Below are positions 18,101-27,419 of a stretch of 64,000 bases of DNA, one piece after another. This DNA is from Roseovarius halotolerans. Lineage in GTDB: Bacteria > Pseudomonadota > Alphaproteobacteria > Rhodobacterales > Rhodobacteraceae. The notes under the pieces were generated by a model that saw only the letters and a list, made by a program, of their open reading frames with translations, was not told the DNA's origin and did not search any database. The translations under genes were made by a program, and so were the position numbers. Numbering within the stretch: position 1 is the stretch's first letter; every line of letters starts with the position of its first letter. Location: contig NZ_FWFU01000005.1 of the NCBI RefSeq assembly GCF_900172255.1, forward strand, positions 1 through 64,000, read 5' to 3'.

Positions 18101-18352
18101 CACGATGTTCTCCATCGGCTCGCTCACCAGCTGCACCGCATCCTCGGCGGTCAGCCCCGAGGCGCTGATATGAATATCCACCAGCGGCACGGAAATCTGC
18201 GGCTCTTCCTCGCGCGGCAGGCTGACAAGCGCGATCAGCCCCACGGCCAGCGCAGCCAGGATCAGAAGCGGAGTCAGCGGCGAGGCGATAAACGCGCGTG
18301 TCAGCCCCCCGGCCAGCCCCAGGCCGCGGCCGCTTTCGCCCCGATCATTCAT
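15152..18352 (-). CDS. RND efflux pump, inner-membrane permease
   Basis: A 1066-residue RND (AcrB-type) transporter with the expected repeated plan: helix, large periplasmic domain, six helices, then the same again. Visible marks include LPREEEPQISVPLVDI after the first helix, the amphipathic motif block SIGILVDDAIVVIENI and, in the second half, FIALAGIIVRNSILLVDFI. Sequence is closer to the broad multidrug/hydrophobe branch than to the CusA metal branch (no methionine cluster seen). The start overlaps the end of the adaptor gene (ATGAATGA). No outer membrane partner gene is next to it. Confidence 0.92.
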   Translation of the reverse strand: MNDRGESGRGLGLAGGLTRAFIASPLTPLLILAALAVGLIALVSLPREEEPQISVPLVDIHISASGLTAEDAVQLVSEPMENIVQAIDDVEHVYSQTRDDGAMVTARFEAGTSADAAILRVHEKVRANLDRIPVGIPEPLIVGRGINDVAIVTLTLSGKPGHEVSSYDLTRIARALRGELTKIEDVGLTYLTGEAQEAIRIAPDPERLAMHGVTLQQLAGKVQSANRAFRTGQVRDGGAQIDLIAGETLTGPAEIASLLLTTRDGRPVYVGDVADIAFVPDMSEHYVANVTRDAAGDLHRAPAVTLALAKRAGANAVVVAEEILHRVHMLEGELIPESVALSVTRDYGETANEKANELLFHLALATVSIIALVWLSIGWRESIVVAVVIPMTILLTLFAAWIMGYTLNRVSLFALIFSIGILVDDAIVVIENIARHWQLDRGKSRIQAAIDAVAEVGNPTIVATLTVVAALLPMLFVSGLMGPYMSPIPANASAAMIFSFFVAVMVTPWLMVKVAGRGGSDHHEEGEGRLGRIYRRVAVPILATKARSGLFLAVTVLVSFGSLGLLYTKDVTVKLLPFDNKSELSVVVDLPEGASVEATDAVMQQVAQKAMDLPEVIEAQTHAGAAAPFNFNGLVRHYYLRSMPEQGDVQIMLAPKGARERTSHDIALDLRQRLTGLDLPEGTVLKTVEPPPGPPVLATLLAEIYGPDAETRREVASKLRGAFEEVPFIVDVDDSFGEQPRRQRVTISSDDLEFFGVQEGDVFDTLEILNGQTVVGYSHRGEGRDPIPLTVARAKGDRVVDQRFLSTPIPANVLPGARGVVELGDVVQVQDEEASYPIFRRNGRNLEMVTAELAGDFEAPLYGMLAVADKIDAMDWPEGQKPRIAMNGQPEDESGVTLLWDGEWEVTFVTFRDMGAAFGVAILGIYILVVAQFGSFRVPLVILMPVPLTFIGIMVGHWLWGAPFSAPSMIGFIALAGIIVRNSILLVDFIRHTDPEGKTMQEILIEAGAIRFRPILLTALAAMIGAAVILADPIFQGLALSLFFGLISSTLLTVLVIPAIYRVFKT

Positions 18353-19328
18353 GTCCGGTCACCACCACGTCGCCGGGCCTGAGACCCGTCAGGATCTCGA
18401 CCATCGCGGCCCCATCCACATCATGCACCGGCCCCGGCACGACGCTGCGCAGTACCGTGTCGCCCTCATGCGCGACGTTCAGGAAATCGAGGCCCGCGCG
18501 CGTGATCAGCGCATCTTTCGGCACCATCAGGGCCTGATGCTCACCGACCGGCAGGCGGACCAGCACCCGCGCATCCACGAAACGCGCGCTCAGCCCCTCG
18601 ACCTCGACATCGGCGATCACGCGCCCGTTCTCGATCAGTGGATAGATCTTGGCCAGCCGCCCCTCGTGGGCACCTTCCGGCCCTTCGATCCGGATCGCGT
18701 CGCCCTCGACCAGCGCTGTTGCATGGCGCTCGGGCACGGCAAGGCGCAGGAACACGCCGCCACCGCCCAGCGTCGCGATCGTCTGGCCCGGCGTCACCAC
18801 TGCGCCCGTCGTCACCGGCACATCCAGAACCACGCCGCCAAGCGGCGCATGGATCGCGCCCTCGGCCACCTGCTGTTCGATCACGTGCCGGTCGGCCTGC
18901 GCCGCCGCGATCTCGTTGGTGATCACATCGACCTGCGTGCGCAGCGAATCCAGCCGCTGCACCGTGGTCACGCCACGTTGCAGCAATTCCTCGCCGCGGG
19001 CCAGCTCGGCCTCGGCATTCTCAAGCCGCGATTGCGCCGCCTGTATCTGTGCGTCGATGGCGCGCAGCTGGAAATCCTGCTTGGCGTCCACCACCCGGCC
19101 CAATTGGTCGCCGCTTTCGACACGGTCGCCCTCGGCCACCAGCAATTCCTCGAGCGTCCCGCCCAGACGGGCGCGTGCCGGAACCCGGTCGCGGGTCTCG
19201 ACCCGTCCGTAAACCGCCTTCCAGTCGGTGACGGTCACCGGTTCGATGACAAGGTCAGCTGCCACTCCCGGCGAGGCCAGGAGGAAGATCGACGCGATCA
19301 CCCGCAAGGCGGGCCATTTCATGGGCAT
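18345..19328 (-). CDS. RND efflux periplasmic adaptor
   Basis: A 327-residue membrane-fusion protein. A cleavable signal peptide (about 1-24, ending SPGVAADL), barrel-sandwich halves (RARLGGTLEELLVAEGDRVE and APLGGVVLDVPVTTGAVVTPGQ) on either side of a coiled-coil hairpin rich in Ala/Gln/Glu (about 85-150), then beta-barrel and membrane-proximal domains. It is shorter than many adaptors. It overlaps the pump gene by 8 nt and forms a two-gene operon with it. Confidence 0.9.
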   Translation of the reverse strand: MPMKWPALRVIASIFLLASPGVAADLVIEPVTVTDWKAVYGRVETRDRVPARARLGGTLEELLVAEGDRVESGDQLGRVVDAKQDFQLRAIDAQIQAAQSRLENAEAELARGEELLQRGVTTVQRLDSLRTQVDVITNEIAAAQADRHVIEQQVAEGAIHAPLGGVVLDVPVTTGAVVTPGQTIATLGGGGVFLRLAVPERHATALVEGDAIRIEGPEGAHEGRLAKIYPLIENGRVIADVEVEGLSARFVDARVLVRLPVGEHQALMVPKDALITRAGLDFLNVAHEGDTVLRSVVPGPVHDVDGAAMVEILTGLRPGDVVVTGHE

Positions 19329-19435
19329 GGGTTTGCTCCGACAGCAAGGACAGTTGCGCGAACATAGTCATTCACATTCTAAAAACAATATGTGATTGAC
19401 CGCGACCGCGCCGAATGTGCCCCGCGCCACCTGGC

Positions 19436-20467
19436 TCAAACGGGGATCAACGCCCAGTAATCCAGGTCCAGCATCACATGAGGCAGATATTTACCATCAT
19501 CGCCCTTGCGTGTGAACGGCTCTCCGCCCTTGGTCGCGACCAGCCGCAACCGGATCGCGCCAACGCCGGGGGCCGGGGTTTCGGCCTTGTCCAGCACCTC
19601 GGACCAGGCCCGGATCGTATCTCCGCCATAGCAGGGATTCGCATGCGCACCGCCATTCAGCCCGACGATCATCTGCGCATTGGCCAAACCGTTGAAGCTG
19701 AGCGCGCGCGCCATCGAGATCACATGCCCGCCATAGATCAGGCGGCGGCCATCCTCACGCGCGGTCACGTCGAAATGCACCTTGGCCGTGTTCTGCCAAA
19801 GGCGCGTGGCCATCATGTGCTCCGCCTCCTCGACGGTCACGCCATCGACATGGTCGATCAGCTCGCCCACCTCGTAATCGCCCCAGCGATGCGGCTCGCC
19901 CGCCAGCGTGAAATCGTAATCCGAGAAATCCAGCCCCTCGGGCACCACAAGGTCACTCGCCTCCAGCGCGGGCTTGAGCTCGGGGATCAGTGTTTCGGGC
20001 GCGGGGGCGTCCATGTCATGCTTGCGCACCATGACCCAGCGGACGTAATCCATCACCACTTCGCCGCGCTGGTTCTCGCCGCGCGTGCGCACCCAGACCA
20101 CGCCGGATTTCCCATTGGAATTCTGCTTGAGCCCGATCACCTCGGAGGTGGAGCGCAGCGTATCCCCAGGCCACACCGGCTTCAGCCAGCGCCCCTCGGC
20201 ATAACCAAGATTGGCCAGCGCGTTCAGGGACACGTCCGGCACCGTCTTGCCGAAGACCACATGGAACGCCGCCAGATCATCAAGCGGGCTTGCAGGCAGA
20301 CCGCACCGGCGTGCGAACTCATCCGATGAATAAAGCGCATGACGCGCCGGATAGAGCGCGTGATAAAGCGCGCGCTCGCCCCCAGATACGGTGCGCGGCA
20401 CCGCATGCTCGATCACGTCGCCAACGCGGTAATCCTCGAAGAAGCGGCCCGGATTGGTCTTGGCCAT
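19436..20467 (-). CDS. mch: Mesaconyl-CoA hydratase (MaoC family)
   Basis: A 343-residue double hot-dog hydratase that would convert mesaconyl-C1-CoA to beta-methylmalyl-CoA in the ethylmalonyl-CoA pathway. The length fits the known enzyme, the N-terminus GRFFEDYRVGDVIEHAVPRT is MaoC-like, and a second domain begins near HRWGDYEVGELIDHVDG. Context is strong support: it ends a four-gene operon that starts with a malyl-CoA lyase/thioesterase-like gene, an arrangement I recall from R. sphaeroides. GGGGGAA precedes the ATG. Confidence 0.85.
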   Translation of the reverse strand: MAKTNPGRFFEDYRVGDVIEHAVPRTVSGGERALYHALYPARHALYSSDEFARRCGLPASPLDDLAAFHVVFGKTVPDVSLNALANLGYAEGRWLKPVWPGDTLRSTSEVIGLKQNSNGKSGVVWVRTRGENQRGEVVMDYVRWVMVRKHDMDAPAPETLIPELKPALEASDLVVPEGLDFSDYDFTLAGEPHRWGDYEVGELIDHVDGVTVEEAEHMMATRLWQNTAKVHFDVTAREDGRRLIYGGHVISMARALSFNGLANAQMIVGLNGGAHANPCYGGDTIRAWSEVLDKAETPAPGVGAIRLRLVATKGGEPFTRKGDDGKYLPHVMLDLDYWALIPV

Positions 20468-20469
20468 GC

Positions 20470-20673
20470 TTATTGTTCCCCCAGTTTCAGGTCGGGGCTG
20501 TATTCGCCCTCGACCTCTTTCACCACGGCCTGACCACAGCGCATCACCCCGTTGGCATCGTCATAGGCATAGGTCGGCCCGCCATGCAGCTCCCAGCCCC
20601 TGGCCAGCGCCGCGCTGACCTTGTGGCAGAACGCCGACGTGTCGTCAGCCGACAGGAATCGGTAGAGCTTCAT
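20470..20673 (-). CDS. DUF1737 family protein
   Basis: A 67-residue soluble protein; MKLYRFLSADDTSAFCHKVS and ALARGWELHGGPTYAYD are the DUF1737 pattern. Function unknown. It is 2 nt upstream of mch and 4 nt downstream of the NnrU-like gene, so it is cotranscribed with ethylmalonyl-CoA pathway genes. Its small size and fixed place suggest an accessory role, but nothing in the sequence says what. Confidence 0.8.
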   Translation of the reverse strand: MKLYRFLSADDTSAFCHKVSAALARGWELHGGPTYAYDDANGVMRCGQAVVKEVEGEYSPDLKLGEQ

Positions 20674-20677
20674 CGCG

Positions 20678-21223
20678 TCACCCGAAGACCGGGTAACCGA
20701 GCCAGTAATGGATCGCCGCGATCACCGCGAAAACCACCACCGTCCCGCCGAGCGCCGCGATTTCCTTACGCTTTGGCGCAGGCGCGGGCGGGCTCCATTT
20801 GGGCTGGGCCTTGTTGATCACGATCATCTCGACGACCGCCCAGGCCAGCAGACCGCCGAACAGCACGAACGAGGGCACATCGCCATTGACCAGCAGATGC
20901 GCCAGCGCCCAAACCTTGACGCCCGTCAGCATGGGATGGCGCATCTTGCGCGCCAGCCCGGTCTGCATCCCCGATACGGCGAACAGGTAGACCGACAGCA
21001 GCATCAGAAGGTTGTTGATGCCCACCGTTGCCGGATGCCGCCCCCAGAAAAACGCCCCATCCGCCGCGCGATAGCCGATCACCATCAGCACCACGCCCGC
21101 CAGGATCACCAGCGCCGCCAGCCCCTTGCCGGCGTCGCCCATGCCTGCCCGCGCACCCGGCGCGAACCGCTTGAACATATGCCCCGCCGACCAGAGGATC
21201 AGCCCCAGAACAAGATAAGCCAT
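20678..21223 (-). CDS. NnrU family membrane protein
   Basis: A 181-residue membrane protein with five to six helices. LILWSAGHMFKRFAPG at the N-terminus and MRHPMLTGVKVWALAHLLVNGD in the middle are characteristic of NnrU/isoprenylcysteine-methyltransferase-like proteins. Named for a denitrification-linked gene, but no denitrification genes are near; here it lies between the malyl-CoA gene and DUF1737. GGAG precedes the ATG. Role in this operon unknown. Confidence 0.82.
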   Translation of the reverse strand: MAYLVLGLILWSAGHMFKRFAPGARAGMGDAGKGLAALVILAGVVLMVIGYRAADGAFFWGRHPATVGINNLLMLLSVYLFAVSGMQTGLARKMRHPMLTGVKVWALAHLLVNGDVPSFVLFGGLLAWAVVEMIVINKAQPKWSPPAPAPKRKEIAALGGTVVVFAVIAAIHYWLGYPVFG

Positions 21224-21229
21224 GTCATT

Positions 21230-22093
21230 TTACTCCGTTGCCATTTCCCTGATCGCCTCGGCCTTGCCCAGCAGGCGCTTGGCGGCGACCACATGCAGGT
21301 TCTCGACGATCTGTCCGTCCACCACGGCCACACCCTGCCCCGAGGCCTTGCTTTCCTCATAGGCGGCGATCTGGCGCTCGGCGGTCTCGATTTCCGACTG
21401 CGTCGGCGCAAAGGCGGTGTTCGTCACCTCGATCTGCGCGGGATGGATCAATGTCTTGCCATCAAATCCCAGGTCGCGCCCCTGTTCGCATTCGGCCTTC
21501 AGCCCGTCGCCGTCGCGGAACCGGTTGTAGACCCCGTCGATCGCCACGACACCGCGCGCCGCGCGCGCGGCCATCACGATCATCTGCAAGGCGCTCATCA
21601 GCGGCAGGCGGTCGGCGCGATAACGGCAGCCAAGATCCTTGGTCAGGTCGTTGGTGCCGGTGACCAGCCCCGTGACCTGCGCATGGGCGGCGATCTCGCG
21701 GGCGTTGAACACGCTGGCGGGCGTTTCCATCATCACCCAGATCGGCACCTGCGGCCCCAGCATGTCGGCCAGGTTGTCCACGTCCGAAGGCGTGTTGACC
21801 TTGGGCAGCAGGATCGCATCCGCCCCCGCCTCGCCCAGCACGCGCACATCCTCAAGACCCCATTCGGTGGTCAGCGCATTGATCCGCACGATCCGCGACC
21901 GTTTGCCGTAACCGCCCTCGGCCAGCGCGCGCGCCAGCGTCTCGCGGGCCTCGGCCTTGGCCTCGGGCGCAACCGCGTCCTCCAGATCGAAGATGATCGC
22001 ATCCGCGGGCAGCTCACGCGCCTTTTCCAGCGCCCGTTCCTTTGAACCGGGAATGTAAAGAACCGAGCGGTAGGGTCGCGTCGCGGTATCCAT
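21230..22093 (-). CDS. mcl2: CitE-family (3S)-malyl-CoA thioesterase or malyl-CoA lyase
   Basis: A 287-residue HpcH/HpaI-CitE family protein. RSVLYIPGSKERALEKA, the acidic metal site block IIFDLEDAVAPEAK, VNTPSDVDNLADML and DGKTLIHPAQIEVTN are family marks. The length matches Mcl2, the (3S)-malyl-CoA thioesterase described in R. sphaeroides, rather than the longer Mcl1 lyase, and the neighbouring mch supports the ethylmalonyl-CoA pathway. Lyase versus thioesterase cannot be settled by reading alone. First gene of the operon; GGGAGACAGG lies upstream of the ATG. Confidence 0.82.
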   Translation of the reverse strand: MDTATRPYRSVLYIPGSKERALEKARELPADAIIFDLEDAVAPEAKAEARETLARALAEGGYGKRSRIVRINALTTEWGLEDVRVLGEAGADAILLPKVNTPSDVDNLADMLGPQVPIWVMMETPASVFNAREIAAHAQVTGLVTGTNDLTKDLGCRYRADRLPLMSALQMIVMAARAARGVVAIDGVYNRFRDGDGLKAECEQGRDLGFDGKTLIHPAQIEVTNTAFAPTQSEIETAERQIAAYEESKASGQGVAVVDGQIVENLHVVAAKRLLGKAEAIREMATE

Positions 22094-22217
22094 CTGAAGC
22101 CTGTCTCCCGAGTCACTGCCGAAATAAACTTGCGCCGGAATGCCACTTTTCGCGCGAAAAATTCAAGTGCTTTGTCGCCGCAACGCAGAAAATGCCACCT
22201 TCTCGGCCACCACACAC

Positions 22218-22973
22218 CTAGGTCAGCGCATCCCAGATCAGCTTGCCGCCGGTCAATGTCAGCAAGACATAGGTCACCGCAAAGAACGCCCGTTCCGACA
22301 CGATCCGATGCGCGCGCACCCCCAGCCAAGCGCCAAACACCGCGACCGGCGCCAGCACGAGGTCGATCAGCAAGGTCTCGGCGGTAAAGATGCCCAGGAA
22401 CGCGTAGGGCACGAATTTCACGATATTGTAGACCCAGAAGGTCAGCACCGTCGTCGCCTGGAACGTCGTCTTGTCCAGTCGCTGCGACAACAGATAGGCG
22501 GCGGCCGGCGGGCCGCCCGCATGGCTGACGAAGCTCGTGAACCCGGCCACCACGCCGGCCAGCACCCCCGCCCAGCCAGGCAGCGGCCGTGCCGCCACCC
22601 GCATCAGCCCGGCGCGCAGCGCGATCTGCCAGCCCACGAACAGGAAACAGATCGCACCGATCAGCAACCGCAACAGATCGGCATCCGCCACCTTGTAAAG
22701 CACCGCGCCCAGCGCCACCCCCGGCACACCGCCCAGCATCAGCCGGCGCGCGTCGCGCCAGCTCCAGCGCCGCCAATACGGCCTGAGCGTCGAGACGTCG
22801 ATCAGCATCAACAGCGGCAGCATGATGCCCAGCGCCTGCCCCGGCGGCACCACCAGCGCCAGAATCGACGCACCCGCAAAGGCCGCGCCCGAACCGAATC
22901 CGCCCTTGGAAATCCCGGCCATCAGCACCGCAGGCACCGCAACCGCGAAAAGGCCCAATTCGATTGCCAGCAT
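22218..22973 (-). CDS. TauE/SafE (TSUP) family permease
   Basis: A 251-residue membrane protein with about eight helices and the two-fold TauE/SafE repeat: LMAGISKGGFGSG in the first half and GFTSFVSHAGGPPAAAYLL in the second. Members export or import sulfonates, sulfite or other organic anions; the substrate here is unknown. The ATG at 22973 is chosen because it starts the first helix; the frame stays open far upstream without a protein-like pattern. It is divergent from mdh, with about 160 bp between starts. Confidence 0.85.
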   Translation of the reverse strand: MLAIELGLFAVAVPAVLMAGISKGGFGSGAAFAGASILALVVPPGQALGIMLPLLMLIDVSTLRPYWRRWSWRDARRLMLGGVPGVALGAVLYKVADADLLRLLIGAICFLFVGWQIALRAGLMRVAARPLPGWAGVLAGVVAGFTSFVSHAGGPPAAAYLLSQRLDKTTFQATTVLTFWVYNIVKFVPYAFLGIFTAETLLIDLVLAPVAVFGAWLGVRAHRIVSERAFFAVTYVLLTLTGGKLIWDALT

Positions 22974-23048
22974 GATTTTTGCCCGTAAACCCCTGTTTCC
23001 CGGCACTGTTAGCGCGTTTTGCCTGCCCCGGCCAGAAACAGCCCGTAA

Positions 23049-24098
<1,050 letters not shown>

Positions 24099-24124
24099 CA
24101 GCAGAGCAAGTCGGCAGCCTTTCG

Positions 24125-24150
24125 CGGCGCCCCTCCGGGGGCGCCGTTTT
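24125..24150 (+). terminator. Rho-independent terminator after mdh
   Basis: Nine-base-pair GC stem CGGCGCCCC/GGGGCGCCG with a TCCG loop, followed by TTTTC. It begins 27 nt after the mdh stop. Confidence 0.85.
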
Positions 24151-24200
24151 CATTCGCCGCATTGATTCTTTTCAAACATGCGGAATCCAAGATATTTTCT

Positions 24201-24237
24201 TTGTGATCACAGCAATAATTTGTGTGATCACAAAACC
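24201..24237. promoter_or_regulatory. Paired GTGATCAC palindromes upstream of sucC
   Basis: GTGATCAC at 24203-24210 and 24224-24231, centres 21 bp apart, with flanks TTTGTGATCACA and GTGATCACAAAACC, the same as upstream of sdhC. They lie 110-140 bp before the sucC start, between the mdh terminator and sucC, and so would act on the suc unit. Confidence 0.65.
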
Positions 24238-24244
24238 CGGAAAA

Positions 24245-24273
24245 TTGCCCGAAATATCCACCCCATGTAAGAA
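24245..24273 (+). promoter_or_regulatory. Possible sucC promoter
   Basis: TTGCCC and TAAGAA separated by 17 bp, starting 14 bp after the second palindrome. Only the TTG and the spacing are good; the -10 match is weak. If real, a regulator on the paired palindromes would sit just upstream of RNA polymerase. Confidence 0.25.
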
Positions 24274-24340
24274 AACGGTTTAAACCGGCGTCAAGCATGT
24301 GGGTATATCTGTCCTGATCGTAGCAAAACGGGACTTTTTC

Positions 24341-25534
24341 ATGAACATCCATGAGTATCAGGCGAAGGCCCTCCTTCGCTCCTACGGCGCCCCGGTCTCG
24401 GATGGCCGCGTCGTGCTGCGCGCGGAAGAGGCCAAGACCGCCGCGGGCGAACTCGACGGCCCCCTCTGGGTGGTCAAGGCGCAGATCCACGCAGGTGGCC
24501 GCGGCAAGGGCAGCTTCAAGGAGCCCGGCGCAGGCGAAGCCGGCGGTGTCCGCCTCGCCAAGTCGGTCGAGGAAGCCGCCGAGGAAACCAAGCGCATGCT
24601 CGGCCGCACCCTCGTCACCAAGCAGACCGGCCCGGCCGGCAAGCAGGTGAACCGGATCTATATCGAAGACGGGTCCGGCATCGAAAAGGAATTCTACCTC
24701 GCGCTCCTGGTCGACCGCCAGACATCGCGCATCTCTTTCGTCGCCTCGACCGAGGGCGGCATGGATATCGAGGAAGTCGCCGAAAGCACCCCCGACAAGA
24801 TCCTCAGCTTCTCGGTTGATCCCGCCACCGGCTACCAGCCGTTCCACGGCCGCCGGATCGCCTTCATGCTGGGTCTCGAGGGCGCGCAGGTCAAGCAATG
24901 CGTCAAGCTGATGGGCATCCTCTATACGCTGTTCCTCGAAAAGGACATGGAGATGCTGGAGATCAACCCGCTGATCCTGACCGACAAGGGCGACCTGAAA
25001 TGCCTCGACGCGAAGATGAGCTTTGACTCCAACGCGATCTATCGTCACTCGGACATCGCCGAACTGCGCGACACGACCGAGGAAGACCCCAAGGAACTCG
25101 AAGCCTCCAAATACGATCTCAACTACATCGCCCTCGATGGCGAGATCGGCTGCATGGTGAATGGCGCAGGCCTTGCGATGGCCACGATGGACATCATCAA
25201 GCTCTACGGCGCGGAACCGGCCAACTTCCTTGACGTGGGCGGTGGCGCCACCAAGGAGAAGGTGACCGAGGCGTTCAAGATCATCACCTCGGACCCGCAG
25301 GTCAAAGGCATCCTGGTCAACATCTTCGGTGGCATCATGCGCTGCGATGTGATCGCCGAGGGCGTGATCGCCGCCGTCAAGGAAGTCGGGCTGAAAGTGC
25401 CGCTTGTGGTGCGTCTCGAAGGCACGAATGTCGAGAAGGGCAAGGAAATCATCTCGAATTCCGGCCTCGACGTCATCGCCGCCGACGACCTGAAAGACGG
25501 TGCCGAAAAGATCGTGAAGGCGGTCAAAGGCTGA
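24341..25534 (+). CDS. sucC: Succinyl-CoA synthetase beta subunit
   Basis: A 397-residue subunit, the usual length. [12 protein letters not shown] is the family N-terminus, so the ATG at 24341 is used although the frame opens earlier. ATP-grasp blocks [23 protein letters not shown] and [16 protein letters not shown], and [16 protein letters not shown] are present. With SucD it makes ATP (or GTP) from succinyl-CoA. Ribosome site is weak (GGGA). Confidence 0.97.
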   Translation: MNIHEYQAKALLRSYGAPVSDGRVVLRAEEAKTAAGELDGPLWVVKAQIHAGGRGKGSFKEPGAGEAGGVRLAKSVEEAAEETKRMLGRTLVTKQTGPAGKQVNRIYIEDGSGIEKEFYLALLVDRQTSRISFVASTEGGMDIEEVAESTPDKILSFSVDPATGYQPFHGRRIAFMLGLEGAQVKQCVKLMGILYTLFLEKDMEMLEINPLILTDKGDLKCLDAKMSFDSNAIYRHSDIAELRDTTEEDPKELEASKYDLNYIALDGEIGCMVNGAGLAMATMDIIKLYGAEPANFLDVGGGATKEKVTEAFKIITSDPQVKGILVNIFGGIMRCDVIAEGVIAAVKEVGLKVPLVVRLEGTNVEKGKEIISNSGLDVIAADDLKDGAEKIVKAVKG

Positions 25535-25542
25535 CCCCCCAG

Positions 25543-25563
25543 GGCGCGCATCCGCTGCGCGCC
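25543..25563 (+). other. Hairpin between sucC and sucD
   Basis: GGCGCGC-ATCCGCT-GCGCGCC followed by only TTT. It may protect the sucC message end or weakly terminate; it is not a convincing full terminator. Confidence 0.4.
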
Positions 25564-25594
25564 TTTCCCGGAATTTCCAAAGGAGAACGCCAAG

Positions 25595-26479
<885 letters not shown>

Positions 26480-26488
26480 ACATCACCG

Positions 26489-26516
26489 GGGTGGGCGGCA
26501 TCACCGCCCACCCTTT
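26489..26516 (+). terminator. Terminator-like hairpin after sucD
   Basis: Perfect 10-bp stem GGGTGGGCGG/CCGCCCACCC, loop CATCA, then CCTTTCG... with TTT only. It could stop part of the transcription before the hydrolase and sucA. Confidence 0.5.
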
Positions 26517-26605
26517 CGCCCCGGCGAAGCATCATGACGGGCACCTGAGCGACCATCCGGGTTTCTCTCCTGCTGCTTCATCAGACCGGTCGGAAAGGAC
26601 ACGCG

Positions 26606-27388
26606 ATGACGGATCAACCCAGAACGGCCCACACCCGCGCCATGCGCGCCGCTGCGGTGTCCGTCGCCTTGTTCTTCGGCCTTCTCGCCTCGGGCGCGCA
26701 GGCACAGTCCCCCGGCCCGCTTGACGGCAAGCTGTTCGGCGGCGGCAACCGCGCGCTGGTGGTCATCCTGCACGGCGATGTCAGCAAGGGCGGCCCGGCC
26801 GATTACCACTACGATATCGCCAGGCGGATCGCCGCGCAGAACAAGGGCGCCAGCGTCTTCGCCATGTTGCGCCCCGGCTATACGGATGCGCGCGGCGGCA
26901 AATCGCCCGGCTCCCACAATGGCCGACGCGACCACTACACCAGCGCCAACAACGCCCTTGTCGCCAAGACCATCCAGGCGCTTGCCCAACAGACCGGCAA
27001 CAGGCGCGTGATCGCGGTCGGCCATTCCGGCGGCGCGGCACAGCTTGGCGCGATCGCCGGCGCATATCCCGGCCTCCTCGACAGCGTGATCCTCGTCTCC
27101 TGTCCCTGCAACCTCGAAGAATGGCGCAACGCCCGCGGCAAATCGGCCTGGCGCAACAGCGTTTCGCCCCACCGCCTGATCTCCGGGATCGCCCCCGGCA
27201 CCCGGATCATCGCCGCCGTCGGCACGTCCGACAACAACACTTTCCCGCAGCTTTCGCAGGCCTATATCGATGCCACCCGCGCCCGCGGCCTCCCGGCCGG
27301 TTTCGTGCCCGTCAAGGGCGCAGGCCACAGCTTCAAAGGCCTTCAGAGCACGGTTGAAAAGCTGGTGAAATCCGAACTGTCCAAATGA
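26606..27388 (+). CDS. Secreted alpha/beta hydrolase
   Basis: A 260-residue alpha/beta hydrolase with an N-terminal signal (hydrophobic run to about residue 34, ending SGAQAQS), so probably periplasmic. Nucleophile elbow VGHSGGAAQ carries the catalytic Ser, LHGD is the oxyanion-hole block, and the C-terminal GAGHSFKG carries the catalytic His. It has AAAGGA before the ATG and sits between sucD and sucA, where no hydrolase is needed for the TCA cycle. Substrate unknown; it may be a guest gene in the cluster. Confidence 0.78.
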   Translation: MTDQPRTAHTRAMRAAAVSVALFFGLLASGAQAQSPGPLDGKLFGGGNRALVVILHGDVSKGGPADYHYDIARRIAAQNKGASVFAMLRPGYTDARGGKSPGSHNGRRDHYTSANNALVAKTIQALAQQTGNRRVIAVGHSGGAAQLGAIAGAYPGLLDSVILVSCPCNLEEWRNARGKSAWRNSVSPHRLISGIAPGTRIIAAVGTSDNNTFPQLSQAYIDATRARGLPAGFVPVKGAGHSFKGLQSTVEKLVKSELSK

Positions 27389-27419
27389 CTGAATGCGCCC
27401 TTTCGCGCGGAGAACGACC

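Noticed and set aside
16784-18382. A 532-codon open frame on the plus strand opposite the RND pump
   Set aside because: His/Arg/Gln-rich translation typical of antisense to a membrane protein gene; the RND protein on the other strand is unmistakable.
16787-18926. GTGATCAC at 16787-16794 and 18919-18926
   Set aside because: Both lie inside coding sequence, single, without the TTT or AAAA flanks; an 8-mer is expected a few times by chance.
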